A DNA stretch of 64,000 bases, taken from positions 1-64,000 of the forward strand of contig CAMCRZ010000004.1 in assembly GCA_945877425.1 (NCBI GenBank), given 5' to 3'. Position 1 is the stretch's first letter. Every line of letters starts with the position of its first letter. The notes beneath the pieces are model-generated. The model was not told the DNA's origin. It did no database searches and saw only the letters and a program-made list of their open reading frames with translations. The stretch comes from an uncultured Treponema sp. GTDB lineage: Bacteria; Spirochaetota; Spirochaetia; Treponematales; Treponemataceae. A program made the translations under genes and the position numbers. Below are positions 34,346 to 43,790 of the stretch, in pieces.

Positions 34346-36541
34346 ATGGCAAGAACAAGCCTTGAACTTAACGCAACAGTAACAGGCGTACAGTCGATTC
34401 AGCAGTTAAGCAGCGCATTAAATGAAAGCAAAGAGCGCATGAAAGAGTTTGCCAATATGAGCGAATATGACAAACTGACACAGGAAGCGGCTAATTTCAG
34501 AAACCTTCAAAATGAAATCGCAAAATACAATCAGACTATGGCTCAGTCGGCGCAAGGCGGAAGCTATACCGCCAATGCGTTTAATGCTTATAGAAATAGC
34601 GGTTATGGCGGACAGAATCCTCTTTATGCAAACGCAACGACCGCCAATGCATCAAAAAGCCTGGAACAGAGGATTTCTGACTTAAACAAGACCATTGACG
34701 ACCTTACAGATGAACTTGACGACATCATTGAAAAGAAAGATTATCGCGGAGCAAACAATGTAAGCGCAACAATAAATCAACTTGAATCTGAAAAGAAACG
34801 GCTTGAAATTGAAAAGCAGAGACAGGATTCAGAAGGCAAAGACAGTTCTAAAAATCTCGGTAGATATTTTGGAGTGAGAGAATTTTCACAGATTCTTGGA
34901 GAACTCGGAAACATTGCGCAAGCTGGATTCACTTACAGACAGGACATTGCAAACGGTAATTACCTTGGAGCGGAGACAAGACAGGCGACATCGGTTGCAA
35001 GTAGTGTCTCAAGCATGGTAACCGGAGCGGGCGCGATGATTGCGCTTGCAAATCCTCTTATCGGCGGTATTATTGCCGGACTTGGAGCTGCCGGAAATGC
35101 GGCGGCAAATTATTTCAAGGGATTGAGCGAGACGGAAATTGCAGAAGGCAACGCTTATATGCAGCCTTTTGCTCAAAAATACGGCGCGTTCAGAATGTTC
35201 AACAACCCTGGAGCAAGTTACCATCTTAACCGTGAAGACGCTAACAGTTTTTATAGAAGAGCCTACGAAGCGTCAAAAGGAACAGGACTTGATACTGACG
35301 AAATGCTTGCGCAAATGCAGAACGCGGCTATTTACGGCTTGGGAGAAAAAGCAAGCCTTAATCTTGTAGCAAATAGCGCGAAGTGGGTTCAAGAGACCGG
35401 CGCGGACATGAACGCCTTGATGAAATTGCAAGGAACGGCAAGCCGTTATGGTTTAGGCGATAATGTCATTCAAAACGCCTTTGGCGGACTTATTGCGAGC
35501 GGTATGGGAAGAGGACAGTTTAACGAGTTCTTACAGGGATTGCAGAGCGTTATTGAGGACGGCATTTCAAACGGTTATATCACTTCTACCGAAGATGTAA
35601 CAAGAAACCTCACTATGTATGCACGACTTTCTGACAACAATCCTTTATGGCAAGGACAGAACGGCGCGAGAATGTTTACACAGATGAACAATAACCTTGC
35701 ACAGGCTACAAGTTTGAGCGACACAAACTCGGCTCTTGTGTTCAGCGCATTGAACAAAGGCGGTTCTTATGTTGACACAATGGAAGCCATAGAAAAAGGC
35801 TTGAACGACAAAGACGCTTTTGGAAAGATTTTCAGCACTTTCATGCAGTCGGAAGGCGGAAACTATGAAGGCGTTATTGAGCGTTTGCGCGCTACCTACG
35901 GCTTGAACTATACCCAGGCAAAACAGGTGTTTGCAATGGGTAATAAACTTGGTTCAGCCGGATATAAACAGGCAGACTTTGAAAGAGACATTAAGGCAAA
36001 CGGCATTACTCCGAATGCAGAAACTGAACAGACTATTTGGAAAGACGTAGAAAACGACCTTAAAAACTCTATGCAGCTTATCGGCATGGGAAGGTGGGAG
36101 CAGAATCTTGAAGAACTGAAAAACCTTGCAGCCGAAGAACGAGGGCGCGGACTTGAAACGGCAAAAGAAACAGGTAATACTAACGCGCTTACTGACGCTA
36201 TGAAAGCAAACGGTTCAGCAAATCGTAGTGCAAGAGAAGAACTAAAAAAATCTATAACTTACAGTTCAATGCTTAAAGAACTTGAAGATAAAAACTCTGT
36301 TTATGCTGATGTTTTGTATACAGAACTTGGTGCGGCGGCCTTCTCTTCAAAATATGGAGACAAAGACCCTAATATGGCTGGACATTCTGAATATAGTGAC
36401 ATCTTAAAGAAGATGATTGATACAGGTGCTATGCCGGGAATTGCAGAGACAAATAAAGATGTATTAGCGGAAACTTTCCAAAAGGCACTAGAACAGGCGT
36501 TCGAAAATGGTACAGTTGTGTTTACGACATCAACATATTAA
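34346..36541 (+). CDS. tail tape measure protein
   Basis: The 731-residue protein has an N-terminal helical coiled-coil region (LEQRISDLNKTIDDLTDELD), then a hydrophobic Gly/Ala-rich block near 215-255 (IALANPLIGGIIAGLGAAGN). A long helical body follows, the usual tape measure layout. At about 0.15 nm per residue it would set a tail near 110 nm, a rough inference. It ends close to a reverse-strand gene with unlike composition. Confidence 0.85.
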   Translation: MARTSLELNATVTGVQSIQQLSSALNESKERMKEFANMSEYDKLTQEAANFRNLQNEIAKYNQTMAQSAQGGSYTANAFNAYRNSGYGGQNPLYANATTANASKSLEQRISDLNKTIDDLTDELDDIIEKKDYRGANNVSATINQLESEKKRLEIEKQRQDSEGKDSSKNLGRYFGVREFSQILGELGNIAQAGFTYRQDIANGNYLGAETRQATSVASSVSSMVTGAGAMIALANPLIGGIIAGLGAAGNAAANYFKGLSETEIAEGNAYMQPFAQKYGAFRMFNNPGASYHLNREDANSFYRRAYEASKGTGLDTDEMLAQMQNAAIYGLGEKASLNLVANSAKWVQETGADMNALMKLQGTASRYGLGDNVIQNAFGGLIASGMGRGQFNEFLQGLQSVIEDGISNGYITSTEDVTRNLTMYARLSDNNPLWQGQNGARMFTQMNNNLAQATSLSDTNSALVFSALNKGGSYVDTMEAIEKGLNDKDAFGKIFSTFMQSEGGNYEGVIERLRATYGLNYTQAKQVFAMGNKLGSAGYKQADFERDIKANGITPNAETEQTIWKDVENDLKNSMQLIGMGRWEQNLEELKNLAAEERGRGLETAKETGNTNALTDAMKANGSANRSAREELKKSITYSSMLKELEDKNSVYADVLYTELGAAAFSSKYGDKDPNMAGHSEYSDILKKMIDTGAMPGIAETNKDVLAETFQKALEQAFENGTVVFTTSTY

Positions 36542-36562
36542 AGCAAGTAGTTATAATACAAT

Positions 36563-36913
36563 TCAAATTATAAACTGACCTTCTGATTGTTCAACTTTGT
36601 CATATCTGTCATAGATGTAAGTGATAAAATCGCTCCAACTTGATAAATATGTCGATTCATCTTTTGCAGAAAAAACATATCTGTCTAATTCTGAATCATT
36701 CAAAACAAGTTGAACAGTCAAATTGTGCCAGGTTGTTATATAGCCTTGTGAATTCTTCACAAATCCATGTTTCAGAAAGTTTTCGTTGGAACATGGCTCT
36801 TTCTGATTGTAGACATCGACAATAAAATCAATGAGCGGTTCTTTTTTCGGCTTGGCGAAAGTAGAAACGGCAACGAATAAAATTAAGATTACGGCAAAAA
36901 TTTTCTTTTTCAT
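36563..36913 (-). CDS. secreted moron protein
   Basis: This 116-residue gene is read against the flanking tail genes and is AT-rich. It begins with a clear signal peptide (MKKKIFAVILILFVAVSTFA, likely cut after TFA) and continues as a small exported domain. It sits exactly between tape measure and baseplate genes with its own promoter, the definition of a moron. It may act in the lysogen's periplasm or surface, for instance in superinfection exclusion. No family is recognised. Confidence 0.65.
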   Translation of the reverse strand: MKKKIFAVILILFVAVSTFAKPKKEPLIDFIVDVYNQKEPCSNENFLKHGFVKNSQGYITTWHNLTVQLVLNDSELDRYVFSAKDESTYLSSWSDFITYIYDRYDKVEQSEGQFII

Positions 36914-36956
36914 ATTTCACCTATCTGTCTAAATAATAACACGAAAAGTATAAAAA

Positions 36957-36991
36957 TGTAAACATTTTGCTTATAATTTAATATGTTTACA
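36957..36991. promoter_or_regulatory. inverted repeat at moron promoter
   Basis: TGTAAACAT (36957-36965) and ATGTTTACA (36983-36991) are a perfect 9-bp inverted repeat spaced by 17. Read on the minus strand, the repeat contains a TTTACA -35, and a TTATTA box follows 17 bases later, before the moron start. A regulator could bind here. Confidence 0.6.
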
Positions 36992-37015
36992 GATTCCGGT
37001 AAAGGCTATGTATAA

Positions 37016-37044
37016 TTGACAGTTAAGGGTTTTGGTTTTATTAT
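37016..37044 (+). promoter_or_regulatory. sigma70 promoter, copy B of the repeated leader
   Basis: TTGACA (37016-37021), 17 bases, TATTAT (37039-37044). The sequence around it repeats the 30,083 promoter and its leader. Confidence 0.75.
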
Positions 37045-37087
37045 TAGAATAGACTTTACGAAATAACAGGCGGTGTGTCTTATCAAG

Positions 37088-37155
37088 GGCAGCCGAAAGA
37101 TTTTAAGTTACGCTGAAATTATGCGTTTCTTGAAGTTTTTCGGCTGCCTTTTTTT
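37088..37155 (+). terminator. two-tier hairpin and T-run before baseplate genes
   Basis: GGCAGCCGAAA (37088-37098) pairs with TTTCGGCTGCC (37138-37148). A short ACGC/GCGT stem lies inside. A run of T's follows directly and the next gene begins about 25 bases later. It has the same plan as the hairpin at 30148 but a different stem sequence. Confidence 0.8.
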
Positions 37156-37179
37156 TGTTTAAGGGGGTTGTCATAAAAA

Positions 37180-38862
37180 ATGAATGTAAATCAGACAGTT
37201 ATACAATCTCCAAATCCTAAAGTAATCATTAAAAGGCTTAAAATTACAAACGCCGGCAAAACAAAGACAGACTATGACGAAATAACAAAAATAGCCATTG
37301 AACTTATAAATTCCGGCATTACAGGGCCTGACGCACGGCGCGCCTGGCTTGCGGTAAGACACCCTACTGTAAGTTATGAAACTGTTAGGGCGAAAATCAA
37401 CAGTGTCGACGGAAAAGTTGAATTGTTTGAAAAAACGGAAGTTCCCGAAGAGCCTATTTATGGCACTGACGAAGATACAAAACTGACCTTTTCCCTTGAC
37501 AAGCAAACTCAATTACAGTCTTATCAGTTTTCTCTTTCAAAAAGCGATGTAAACGGCTCTTTTTCCCTCACTTTTTTTCCGGATAAAATCGGAGAGCAGA
37601 CGCTTTTTGACAAGATTCAGATTCTCGACATTGTGGAGATTTACGAAAACCGCATTGAAAACGGTTCAAGCCTTTTAAGCGCGTTCAATCCTAGCAGAAG
37701 AAAAAACAATCCGGTTTTTATCGGCATTGTAAAAAGCAAGAAATATGTCGCACAGGTTACGGACGGCGGCATTGTAAGAAGATTGCAAGTTAGCGGTATT
37801 TCAGCAGCCGGACTTATCTCACAGTTTTATTTAAATCTTGATTCTACCGCAATGATTCTTACAAAACAGATAAAAGAAACTACAAACTTACGAACTAAAC
37901 TCACCGCCGAAATAGCCGGAGAAAACAAGCCTATTAAAGATGTAATAACAAAGGCTTGGGATTTCTTTTGCAATCTTGCGGAAACAAACGGCACGGTCGC
38001 GATAAAAAGTCTTATTGATAGCACAAATATAGGCGGTGTTTTTGATTGCGACACCTCTAAGATTTATTACCCTTTTGCAAACCTTGCTTTAGGCGAACAG
38101 ACACAGGATTTTTACAGTCTTATAGGCGGACTTACGCCCGAGCCGATTTATGAAAGATTCGCGACTATGGACTATGACAGTGGCAAAATGAAAATCGTTA
38201 TCCGTCAAGTTCCGTTCCGTGATGAAGGAGCTGCGGACGTTTACCAAAATAGCAAGGGTAAATCTGTAAATTGGAACGGCGTGTTTAACCGTGATTTACG
38301 GAGCAATGAAGTAAAGGCTATAGACTTGACTGTTTCTGACAAGGAAGTTTACACGGTATTTTTCTCATATCTGAACGGCTATCCGATTGAAAACGACAAA
38401 CTTATGAAGCTGATTGCCCTTGAAGACGAAAAGGGAAATCCAATGCTGACTTTTGACGACAAGAAATATCAGACTTACGGATATAGACCGCTGATTGCGA
38501 CATTCAACGGTTACGACAAATCAAAAAAGGCTAACGACAAGAACACAGAAGATAACCTTGCAAAAATAAATAAAAATATGCGCGAATGGTTCGGAAACCT
38601 TGACCGCATGATGAACGGTTCAATCACTCTTGCCATGACTTATAACGATGATAGACCGATTATGCCGGGAGAAGTTATCGGCTTTTTGGGCGGACAGTTT
38701 TATGTAGAAGGCATAAGTCATTCCTGGAACTACGGACAAAGCGGAGACATCAACCTTTCTGTTTCTCGCGGCGGTGATTATGACAAGGGCGGAAAGTTCC
38801 ACCCATTCAACGGCATAAGCGAGAAAATAAATCTTTTGGAGAATAAAAAGGAGAAGGCTTAA
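37180..38862 (+). CDS. baseplate hub-type protein
   Basis: This 560-residue protein is the first of the baseplate genes. Its centre has GNPVFIG-like hub pattern (RRKNNPVFIGIVKSKKYVAQ), and the C-terminal part contains RPIMPGEVIGFLGGQFYVEG and INLSVSRGGDY, as in gpD / gp27-like hubs. The hub links tube to spike. The first 90 residues look like a separate helical region. The assignment relies on position before the gpV-like spike. Confidence 0.65.
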   Translation: MNVNQTVIQSPNPKVIIKRLKITNAGKTKTDYDEITKIAIELINSGITGPDARRAWLAVRHPTVSYETVRAKINSVDGKVELFEKTEVPEEPIYGTDEDTKLTFSLDKQTQLQSYQFSLSKSDVNGSFSLTFFPDKIGEQTLFDKIQILDIVEIYENRIENGSSLLSAFNPSRRKNNPVFIGIVKSKKYVAQVTDGGIVRRLQVSGISAAGLISQFYLNLDSTAMILTKQIKETTNLRTKLTAEIAGENKPIKDVITKAWDFFCNLAETNGTVAIKSLIDSTNIGGVFDCDTSKIYYPFANLALGEQTQDFYSLIGGLTPEPIYERFATMDYDSGKMKIVIRQVPFRDEGAADVYQNSKGKSVNWNGVFNRDLRSNEVKAIDLTVSDKEVYTVFFSYLNGYPIENDKLMKLIALEDEKGNPMLTFDDKKYQTYGYRPLIATFNGYDKSKKANDKNTEDNLAKINKNMREWFGNLDRMMNGSITLAMTYNDDRPIMPGEVIGFLGGQFYVEGISHSWNYGQSGDINLSVSRGGDYDKGGKFHPFNGISEKINLLENKKEKA

Positions 38863-39698
38863 TGGGCGGCATAAACATCTTTATGAATAAAAAACAAAGC
38901 GCACCTCAAAGAACGCCGTTCAGAACTTCCACGCCTTTTGACCATAGAAACGGCTTTTTTGGAGCGGTTACCGAAGTTCACCCGGAAACAAATACTGTTC
39001 ATGTTGTTACGGACACAGGTATTGAACTTATGAATGTCGAAGTGGCAAGTCAACAGTGGGTTACATACAAAAAGGACGGAAAACCGCAGCTTACAGGAGA
39101 AAGAAACCTTCCACCGGTGGGAACTTATGTTTATTGCGTCATGCCAAACGGCACTTATGACGATTGTTTTGTTTTGTGTTCAATGTTCTCAACCGCGTCA
39201 ATACATAAAGATTACATGGCGGACGATGAAGACACGGCGAATACAAGACTTTGCCAGGAAAATGGCGGTTGGCTGAAAACAACAGACATTCGCACCGGAA
39301 CGAAGGTTATTAAGAACAAACCGGAAAACGAGACAATCAAGATTGAAATTGACCAGGAATCGGAAGGCGAAGAAAAAGCGACTATAACGATTCACGGCAA
39401 TGTCGTAACCGTTTCTAAGGACGGCATAGAAATTAAAACAGACGGAAAAGTAAGTTTTACGGCTGACAAAGACCTTGAACTTAATGTAAGCGGAAACGCG
39501 ACAATTAAATGCGATAAAGACGCAAGCATTGAAGCTCAGAATGTAACCGTAAAATCATCGGTAAAAACGGAGATTAAGGGCGGACAAGTTAAACTTGCCG
39601 GCACTGTTGCGCCGACAGGTTCGGGGGCGTTATGCGGCCTTCCTTCCTGTCTTTTCACCGGCGCGCCTCATGTAGGCGACACTTCATTGAACGCATAA
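38862..39698 (+). CDS. baseplate spike (gpV-like)
   Basis: Residues 25-115 form an OB-type domain (HRNGFFGAVTEVHPETNTVH; ERNLPPVGTYVYCVMPNG). Residues 165-245 form a beta-helix of short repeats (ATITIHGNVVTVSKDGIEIK, then KDLELNVSGNATIKCDKDAS). This is the layout of the Mu gp45/P2 gpV spikes that puncture the outer membrane. It overlaps the hub gene by one base. Confidence 0.8.
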   Translation: MGGINIFMNKKQSAPQRTPFRTSTPFDHRNGFFGAVTEVHPETNTVHVVTDTGIELMNVEVASQQWVTYKKDGKPQLTGERNLPPVGTYVYCVMPNGTYDDCFVLCSMFSTASIHKDYMADDEDTANTRLCQENGGWLKTTDIRTGTKVIKNKPENETIKIEIDQESEGEEKATITIHGNVVTVSKDGIEIKTDGKVSFTADKDLELNVSGNATIKCDKDASIEAQNVTVKSSVKTEIKGGQVKLAGTVAPTGSGALCGLPSCLFTGAPHVGDTSLNA

Positions 39699-39710
39699 AG
39701 GATATTGATT

Positions 39711-39947
39711 ATGGCGATGAATGGAACGGCATTAGGCGACAGAATAGCGGCAATTATTACCGCCTCTGACGCGCCGGCAGAAGCTAAACAACAGATAAAA
39801 ACTCTTTGGGAAAAGATAGGAGCGGAAATTGTAAAGGAAGTAAAGAACGCTGAAATTACCATACCGTCCGGAAGTGTAATCATAAGCGTTGCCGGACAAG
39901 CGACAGGAACGCCGAATCCTTCTCCTATTTCTAATGATATTTCATAG
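39711..39947 (+). CDS. small baseplate-associated protein
   Basis: ATG 39711 follows AAAGGA and is preferred to the TTG two codons earlier. The 78-residue product (NGTALGDRIAAIITASDAPA ... LWEKIGAEIVKEV) matches in style small proteins found between spike and wedge genes in many myoviruses. The function is unknown. Confidence 0.65.
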   Translation: MAMNGTALGDRIAAIITASDAPAEAKQQIKTLWEKIGAEIVKEVKNAEITIPSGSVIISVAGQATGTPNPSPISNDIS

Positions 39948-39960
39948 GGGATTTTGAATT

Positions 39961-41964
39961 ATGGGAATACCAAATTTAAAATATTTCAAAAAGTCTTATA
40001 TGCTCGAATTTCTGAAAGGAGAAAAAGTTGAAAATGTATTCACTTTTTCAATTCCGCCGGAAGGAGAAGATTACGATTTTTCACAGAGACTTACCGAAAC
40101 AAAAACTTTCGGCGGTTCTGTATTTGATAGATATGGAAATGACACAATCAAAATCAATTTGAGCGGAACTACAGGAAACGAAGATAAAAAAATCATTTAC
40201 CGTGGATTTATTAAACCGCCTTTGTATCTCAACGGCGAAAAAGAGATATGGGAACTCCAAAAGGTTATTGAGGAATGGCACGATTTAAGTTCTGACACAG
40301 ACGGAACTGAAAAGACAATTTATCTTTATGACCTTTCTAAAACAAACATCGTTGATTTTGTGAAGATAAGCAGCGGCAAAACTCCGGCGACAAGGAATTA
40401 TTGGCAAGTTTTCATTAAGGACTTGAAAATCAAGCGTTCAAGTTCAAAGCCTAATTATTACAACTATTCTCTTGAAATGTTCGGACTTGTAAAAGAAAAG
40501 ACAAAACAAGGCACATGGTTTTCTTCTATTTCTGACGCAGCAAGCGCATTTACACAGGCAATGAATATCGTAGAAGGTGTAATGAGTTATACAGAAATGG
40601 CTATAGCGGCGGTTCAATCATGCACTAATGCAGTCGCAAGGGTAAAAAAAGCCTATGAAGCGTTTCAAAACATGAGTGATAGCGGAAAACTTCTTTCTGT
40701 TATGGGAATGACTGATAGCGCGACAAGAATATTAACAGGCAATTCAAGCAACACTTTTTACAACGCTACAAAAGACTGTTTAGCGATTGCAGACCAATGC
40801 AAGGGTATTTTCCGCGCTGATTATCAAGACAATTCTCAACACTCAAAGTCTCAAGATACAAGTTATTTTACTGTTTCTTTTGAAACTAACGGCGGAAGCC
40901 ATATAAACTCACAGAAAATAGAATACTCAAAGACGGCGAAAACTCCGGAAGAGCCTACGAAAAACAAATACTCTTTTGCCGGTTGGTATTCTGACGCGCA
41001 GCTTACAACCGTATTTGATTTTAACACTCCAATAACCGAAGACACTACGCTTTATGCAAAATGGGTTCAGACAGTCGCAACGGTTACTTTCAACTCAAAG
41101 AACGGCTCACGAGTGGCAAGCCAGGAAGTAACAATCGGAGAAAAAGCGACAGTTCCTACCGCTCCGACAAGAAACGGTTACATCTTCAAAGAGTGGTGTA
41201 CAGATTATGCGGCCACACAGTCTTATGACTTTGAAACTCCGGTAACAGGCGACATGACACTCTATGCGGCCTGGACTACCGTAGCAGTGGTTACATTCAA
41301 TGCAAACGGCGGAAGCGCGGTTGAATCGCAGACTGTTCAAATTAACGGAAAAGCGGTTTATCCGATAACGCCTACACGCGAGAATTACACCTTCTCTTGT
41401 TGGTGTTCTGATTCAAGCCTTGCAACCGTATTTGATTTTAACACTCCAATAACCGAAGACACTACGCTTTATGCAAAATGGGTGCAGATTTCCAATACCG
41501 TTACATTCAGAAGTAACGGCGGTTCAAGCGTTTCAAGTCAAGATGTAATGATTGGTTCATACGCGACAGAGCCGGAAGCTCCGACAAAAGAAGGTTTTGA
41601 CTTTGTTTATTGGTGTGATGATGTGGAATGTACAAATGAGTTCCATTTCAATATAACGCCGGTAACAGGAGCATTGACGCTTTATGCAAAATGGAGCGCA
41701 AAGGAAATAACGGTAACATTCGACAGTAACGGCGGTAGTTCGGTTGAATCACAGGTTATCGGTTATGGCGACAGAGCGGTATTCCCGGAGATTCCGGTTA
41801 AAGAAAACGCCGTGTTTGTCATGTGGGAAAAGGCGGAAGAAGTAGATTCCGGAGAGAAGGACGAAAACAATCAGCCTATTATGACTACGGTTTACAGTGA
41901 GTTTGATTTTGCTGATGAACTTACCGAAGACATAACTCTCTATGCTAAATGGTTTGGAGCGTAA
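39961..41964 (+). CDS. baseplate/tail protein with five InlB-type repeats
   Basis: Residues 1-185 form a phage baseplate-type domain, followed by a helical region to about 300. From residue 305 come five repeats of about 70 residues with the pattern VTFxxNGGSxVxSQ ... TLYAKW, the Listeria-Bacteroides (InlB B-repeat/Flg_new) type. Such repeats are surface adhesin-like stalks. Two of the repeats share 61 identical bases at 41006-41066 and 41423-41483, so copying was recent. The repeats may contact the host surface or lengthen a side structure. Confidence 0.75.
   Translation: MGIPNLKYFKKSYMLEFLKGEKVENVFTFSIPPEGEDYDFSQRLTETKTFGGSVFDRYGNDTIKINLSGTTGNEDKKIIYRGFIKPPLYLNGEKEIWELQKVIEEWHDLSSDTDGTEKTIYLYDLSKTNIVDFVKISSGKTPATRNYWQVFIKDLKIKRSSSKPNYYNYSLEMFGLVKEKTKQGTWFSSISDAASAFTQAMNIVEGVMSYTEMAIAAVQSCTNAVARVKKAYEAFQNMSDSGKLLSVMGMTDSATRILTGNSSNTFYNATKDCLAIADQCKGIFRADYQDNSQHSKSQDTSYFTVSFETNGGSHINSQKIEYSKTAKTPEEPTKNKYSFAGWYSDAQLTTVFDFNTPITEDTTLYAKWVQTVATVTFNSKNGSRVASQEVTIGEKATVPTAPTRNGYIFKEWCTDYAATQSYDFETPVTGDMTLYAAWTTVAVVTFNANGGSAVESQTVQINGKAVYPITPTRENYTFSCWCSDSSLATVFDFNTPITEDTTLYAKWVQISNTVTFRSNGGSSVSSQDVMIGSYATEPEAPTKEGFDFVYWCDDVECTNEFHFNITPVTGALTLYAKWSAKEITVTFDSNGGSSVESQVIGYGDRAVFPEIPVKENAVFVMWEKAEEVDSGEKDENNQPIMTTVYSEFDFADELTEDITLYAKWFGA
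41006..41483 (+). repeat. 61-bp perfect direct repeat within the InlB-type repeats
   Basis: Positions 41006-41066 and 41423-41483 are identical and 417 bases (139 codons) apart. The repeat covers the TVFDFNTPITEDTTLYAKWV end of the first and third protein repeats. It allows gain or loss of two repeat units by recombination. Confidence 0.85.
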
Positions 41965-41969
41965 ATAAA

Positions 41970-42701
41970 ATGACTGAAAACGATAAATACGACATTCTGA
42001 CCGACAACATTTCTCTTATGATTGACAATGCTTGCAAAATGGTTGCGAAAGCAAAGGAAAAGCAAGGCAATGTGAAGACAGTTGTTTATGTAGACAATGA
42101 AGGCAATGACGCGGTGGCTTATGTATATGATTTTTCAGTTTATACCTGGAAAAGCACTGATACTTTTGACAAGTTGGCGCGTGATTATCTTGGAGACGCG
42201 AGCCTTGGAACAATCATTGCCTATTTTAATGAAATTGCGGTGGAAAGCGCGGTTGAAAGCGGAACTAAAATCAAGATTCCGATTCTGACTGAAACTCCGG
42301 CTAATCAGAACAACATGATTTATGCCGTACCGGAACTACAGGACAATTACGGCGTAGACATAGCGATAAATGACGAAGGGGATTTTGATATTGCCGGCGG
42401 TGATTTTGGAACTGTAAGCGGAACAGACAACCTTGCACAGGCTATCGGCTTACGGCTTTCAACAGACAGAAAGAACAGAATCCGGCTGAACGCATACGGA
42501 ATTAAAAACACAATCGGCGACCCTATGGCGGTGAAATCTTACCTTACTTCTTCTATCGAACAAACGATTGAAGTAGACCCGCGCATTAAGGAAGTTGAAG
42601 AAATATCATACGAGACAAAAAACGGCGGCGATGATATTCAGATTGATGTTACATACATGGATATAAACGGCAAGACCGGAAGCTATAAAGGAGAATTGTA
42701 A
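41970..42701 (+). CDS. LysM-type plus gp25-like baseplate wedge protein
   Basis: The start is ATG 41970, six bases after the previous stop. Residues 55-110 are LysM-like (STDTFDKLARDYLGDASLGT, IKIPIL), and residues 125-240 match the gp25/Mu gp46 wedge pattern (DIAINDEGDFDIAGGDFGTV; RLSTDRKNRIRLNAYGI). Joining the two in one protein is notable, since the LysM-like unit is usually separate. It is followed after one base by the gpJ gene. Confidence 0.75.
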   Translation: MTENDKYDILTDNISLMIDNACKMVAKAKEKQGNVKTVVYVDNEGNDAVAYVYDFSVYTWKSTDTFDKLARDYLGDASLGTIIAYFNEIAVESAVESGTKIKIPILTETPANQNNMIYAVPELQDNYGVDIAINDEGDFDIAGGDFGTVSGTDNLAQAIGLRLSTDRKNRIRLNAYGIKNTIGDPMAVKSYLTSSIEQTIEVDPRIKEVEEISYETKNGGDDIQIDVTYMDINGKTGSYKGEL

Positions 42702-42702
42702 A

Positions 42703-43785
42703 ATGGCACAGATACGGCGATACGATGAAATTATGGAGAGCGCAAAGGCTAACATGATAGCCAAACAGGATAAACTTACGGACTTTAACGAAGGTTCGAT
42801 TATCCACACTATCCTTGATACGGTAGCGCGGCTTGTAGAACGCGCTTATGTCGCTATCAGACAGGGGTACAATGAACTTTTGGCACTCCTTCCATATTCA
42901 CTCTTTGGTTTTGAGCGAAAGGAAGGTCTTTACGCAAGCGGAACAGTTGTTTTTTCGCGTAATTCAGCAATCGGCACTAATACCGTTATTCCGAAAGGAA
43001 CTATTGTAAGCGGTGGCGGTTACACTTTTGTAACAACAGTTGCCGGACAGATTGCAGCTGATGAGGTTAATTCGGACGAAATAAGCGTTACGGCAAGTGA
43101 GGTTGGAAGCGGTTCTAACATTGCGGCCGGCATTATTGATTCTATTGATTCAGTCGTTCCGGCTGATGTCGTGAAGGTAACAAACAACGATGTTTTTACA
43201 GGCGGTACAGATGTAGAAACGGACGCAGATTATGAAGAAAGATTCAAAATAATGATTAACGGACTTTCCGGCACAAACTCTTACGCTATCCGTAGCGCAG
43301 CTTTGAGCGTGAATGCCGTGCGTTCAGTTTCTTATCAGAATCATAAACCGCCGTTGAACGACATTTATAATGCGAGTATTTATGTTGATGACGGCAGCGG
43401 AAACGCAAGCGCGGACACTTTGGACGCAGTAAGAAAAGCCATTGAGGGAGACGGAACGGAAGAAAATCCCGGACACCTTGCACCTGGAATAAATATCCGC
43501 GTACTTGCTCCGACAAGCGTTCCGGTCGATGTTTCAATGAATGTTCTTGTTTCAAATGCTGACATTGAAGACGCTCAGACAGAAATTACAAGAGTTATTA
43601 CAGAATACATCAACGGCAAGTGTATCGGAGAGAGCGTTGTTTTGTCGGAACTTATAACAAAGGTTATGGCTTTGAATTATGTTGCTGACTGTACAATTAT
43701 CAGTCCGGTGTCAAATGTAGAGCCTTCTATCAATCAGATTTGCCGTGTAGGTGAAATTACATTGAATATTACAGAGGAAGAATAA
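42703..43785 (+). CDS. baseplate assembly protein J (Mu gp47-like)
   Basis: The 360-residue protein begins with the helical SIIHTILDTVARLVERAYVA, then VPKGTI-like IPKGTIVSGGGYTFVT, then GGTDVETDADYEERFKIMIN. These are the landmarks of gpJ/gp47 wedge proteins. These link wedge and hub in contractile tails. The place after the gp25-like gene is standard. Confidence 0.85.
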   Translation: MAQIRRYDEIMESAKANMIAKQDKLTDFNEGSIIHTILDTVARLVERAYVAIRQGYNELLALLPYSLFGFERKEGLYASGTVVFSRNSAIGTNTVIPKGTIVSGGGYTFVTTVAGQIAADEVNSDEISVTASEVGSGSNIAAGIIDSIDSVVPADVVKVTNNDVFTGGTDVETDADYEERFKIMINGLSGTNSYAIRSAALSVNAVRSVSYQNHKPPLNDIYNASIYVDDGSGNASADTLDAVRKAIEGDGTEENPGHLAPGINIRVLAPTSVPVDVSMNVLVSNADIEDAQTEITRVITEYINGKCIGESVVLSELITKVMALNYVADCTIISPVSNVEPSINQICRVGEITLNITEEE

Positions 43786-43790
43786 TAGTT

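Noticed and set aside
40875-41964. CRISPR-like repeats
   Set aside because: The repeats are about 200 bases, in frame and coding, and encode InlB-type protein repeats.
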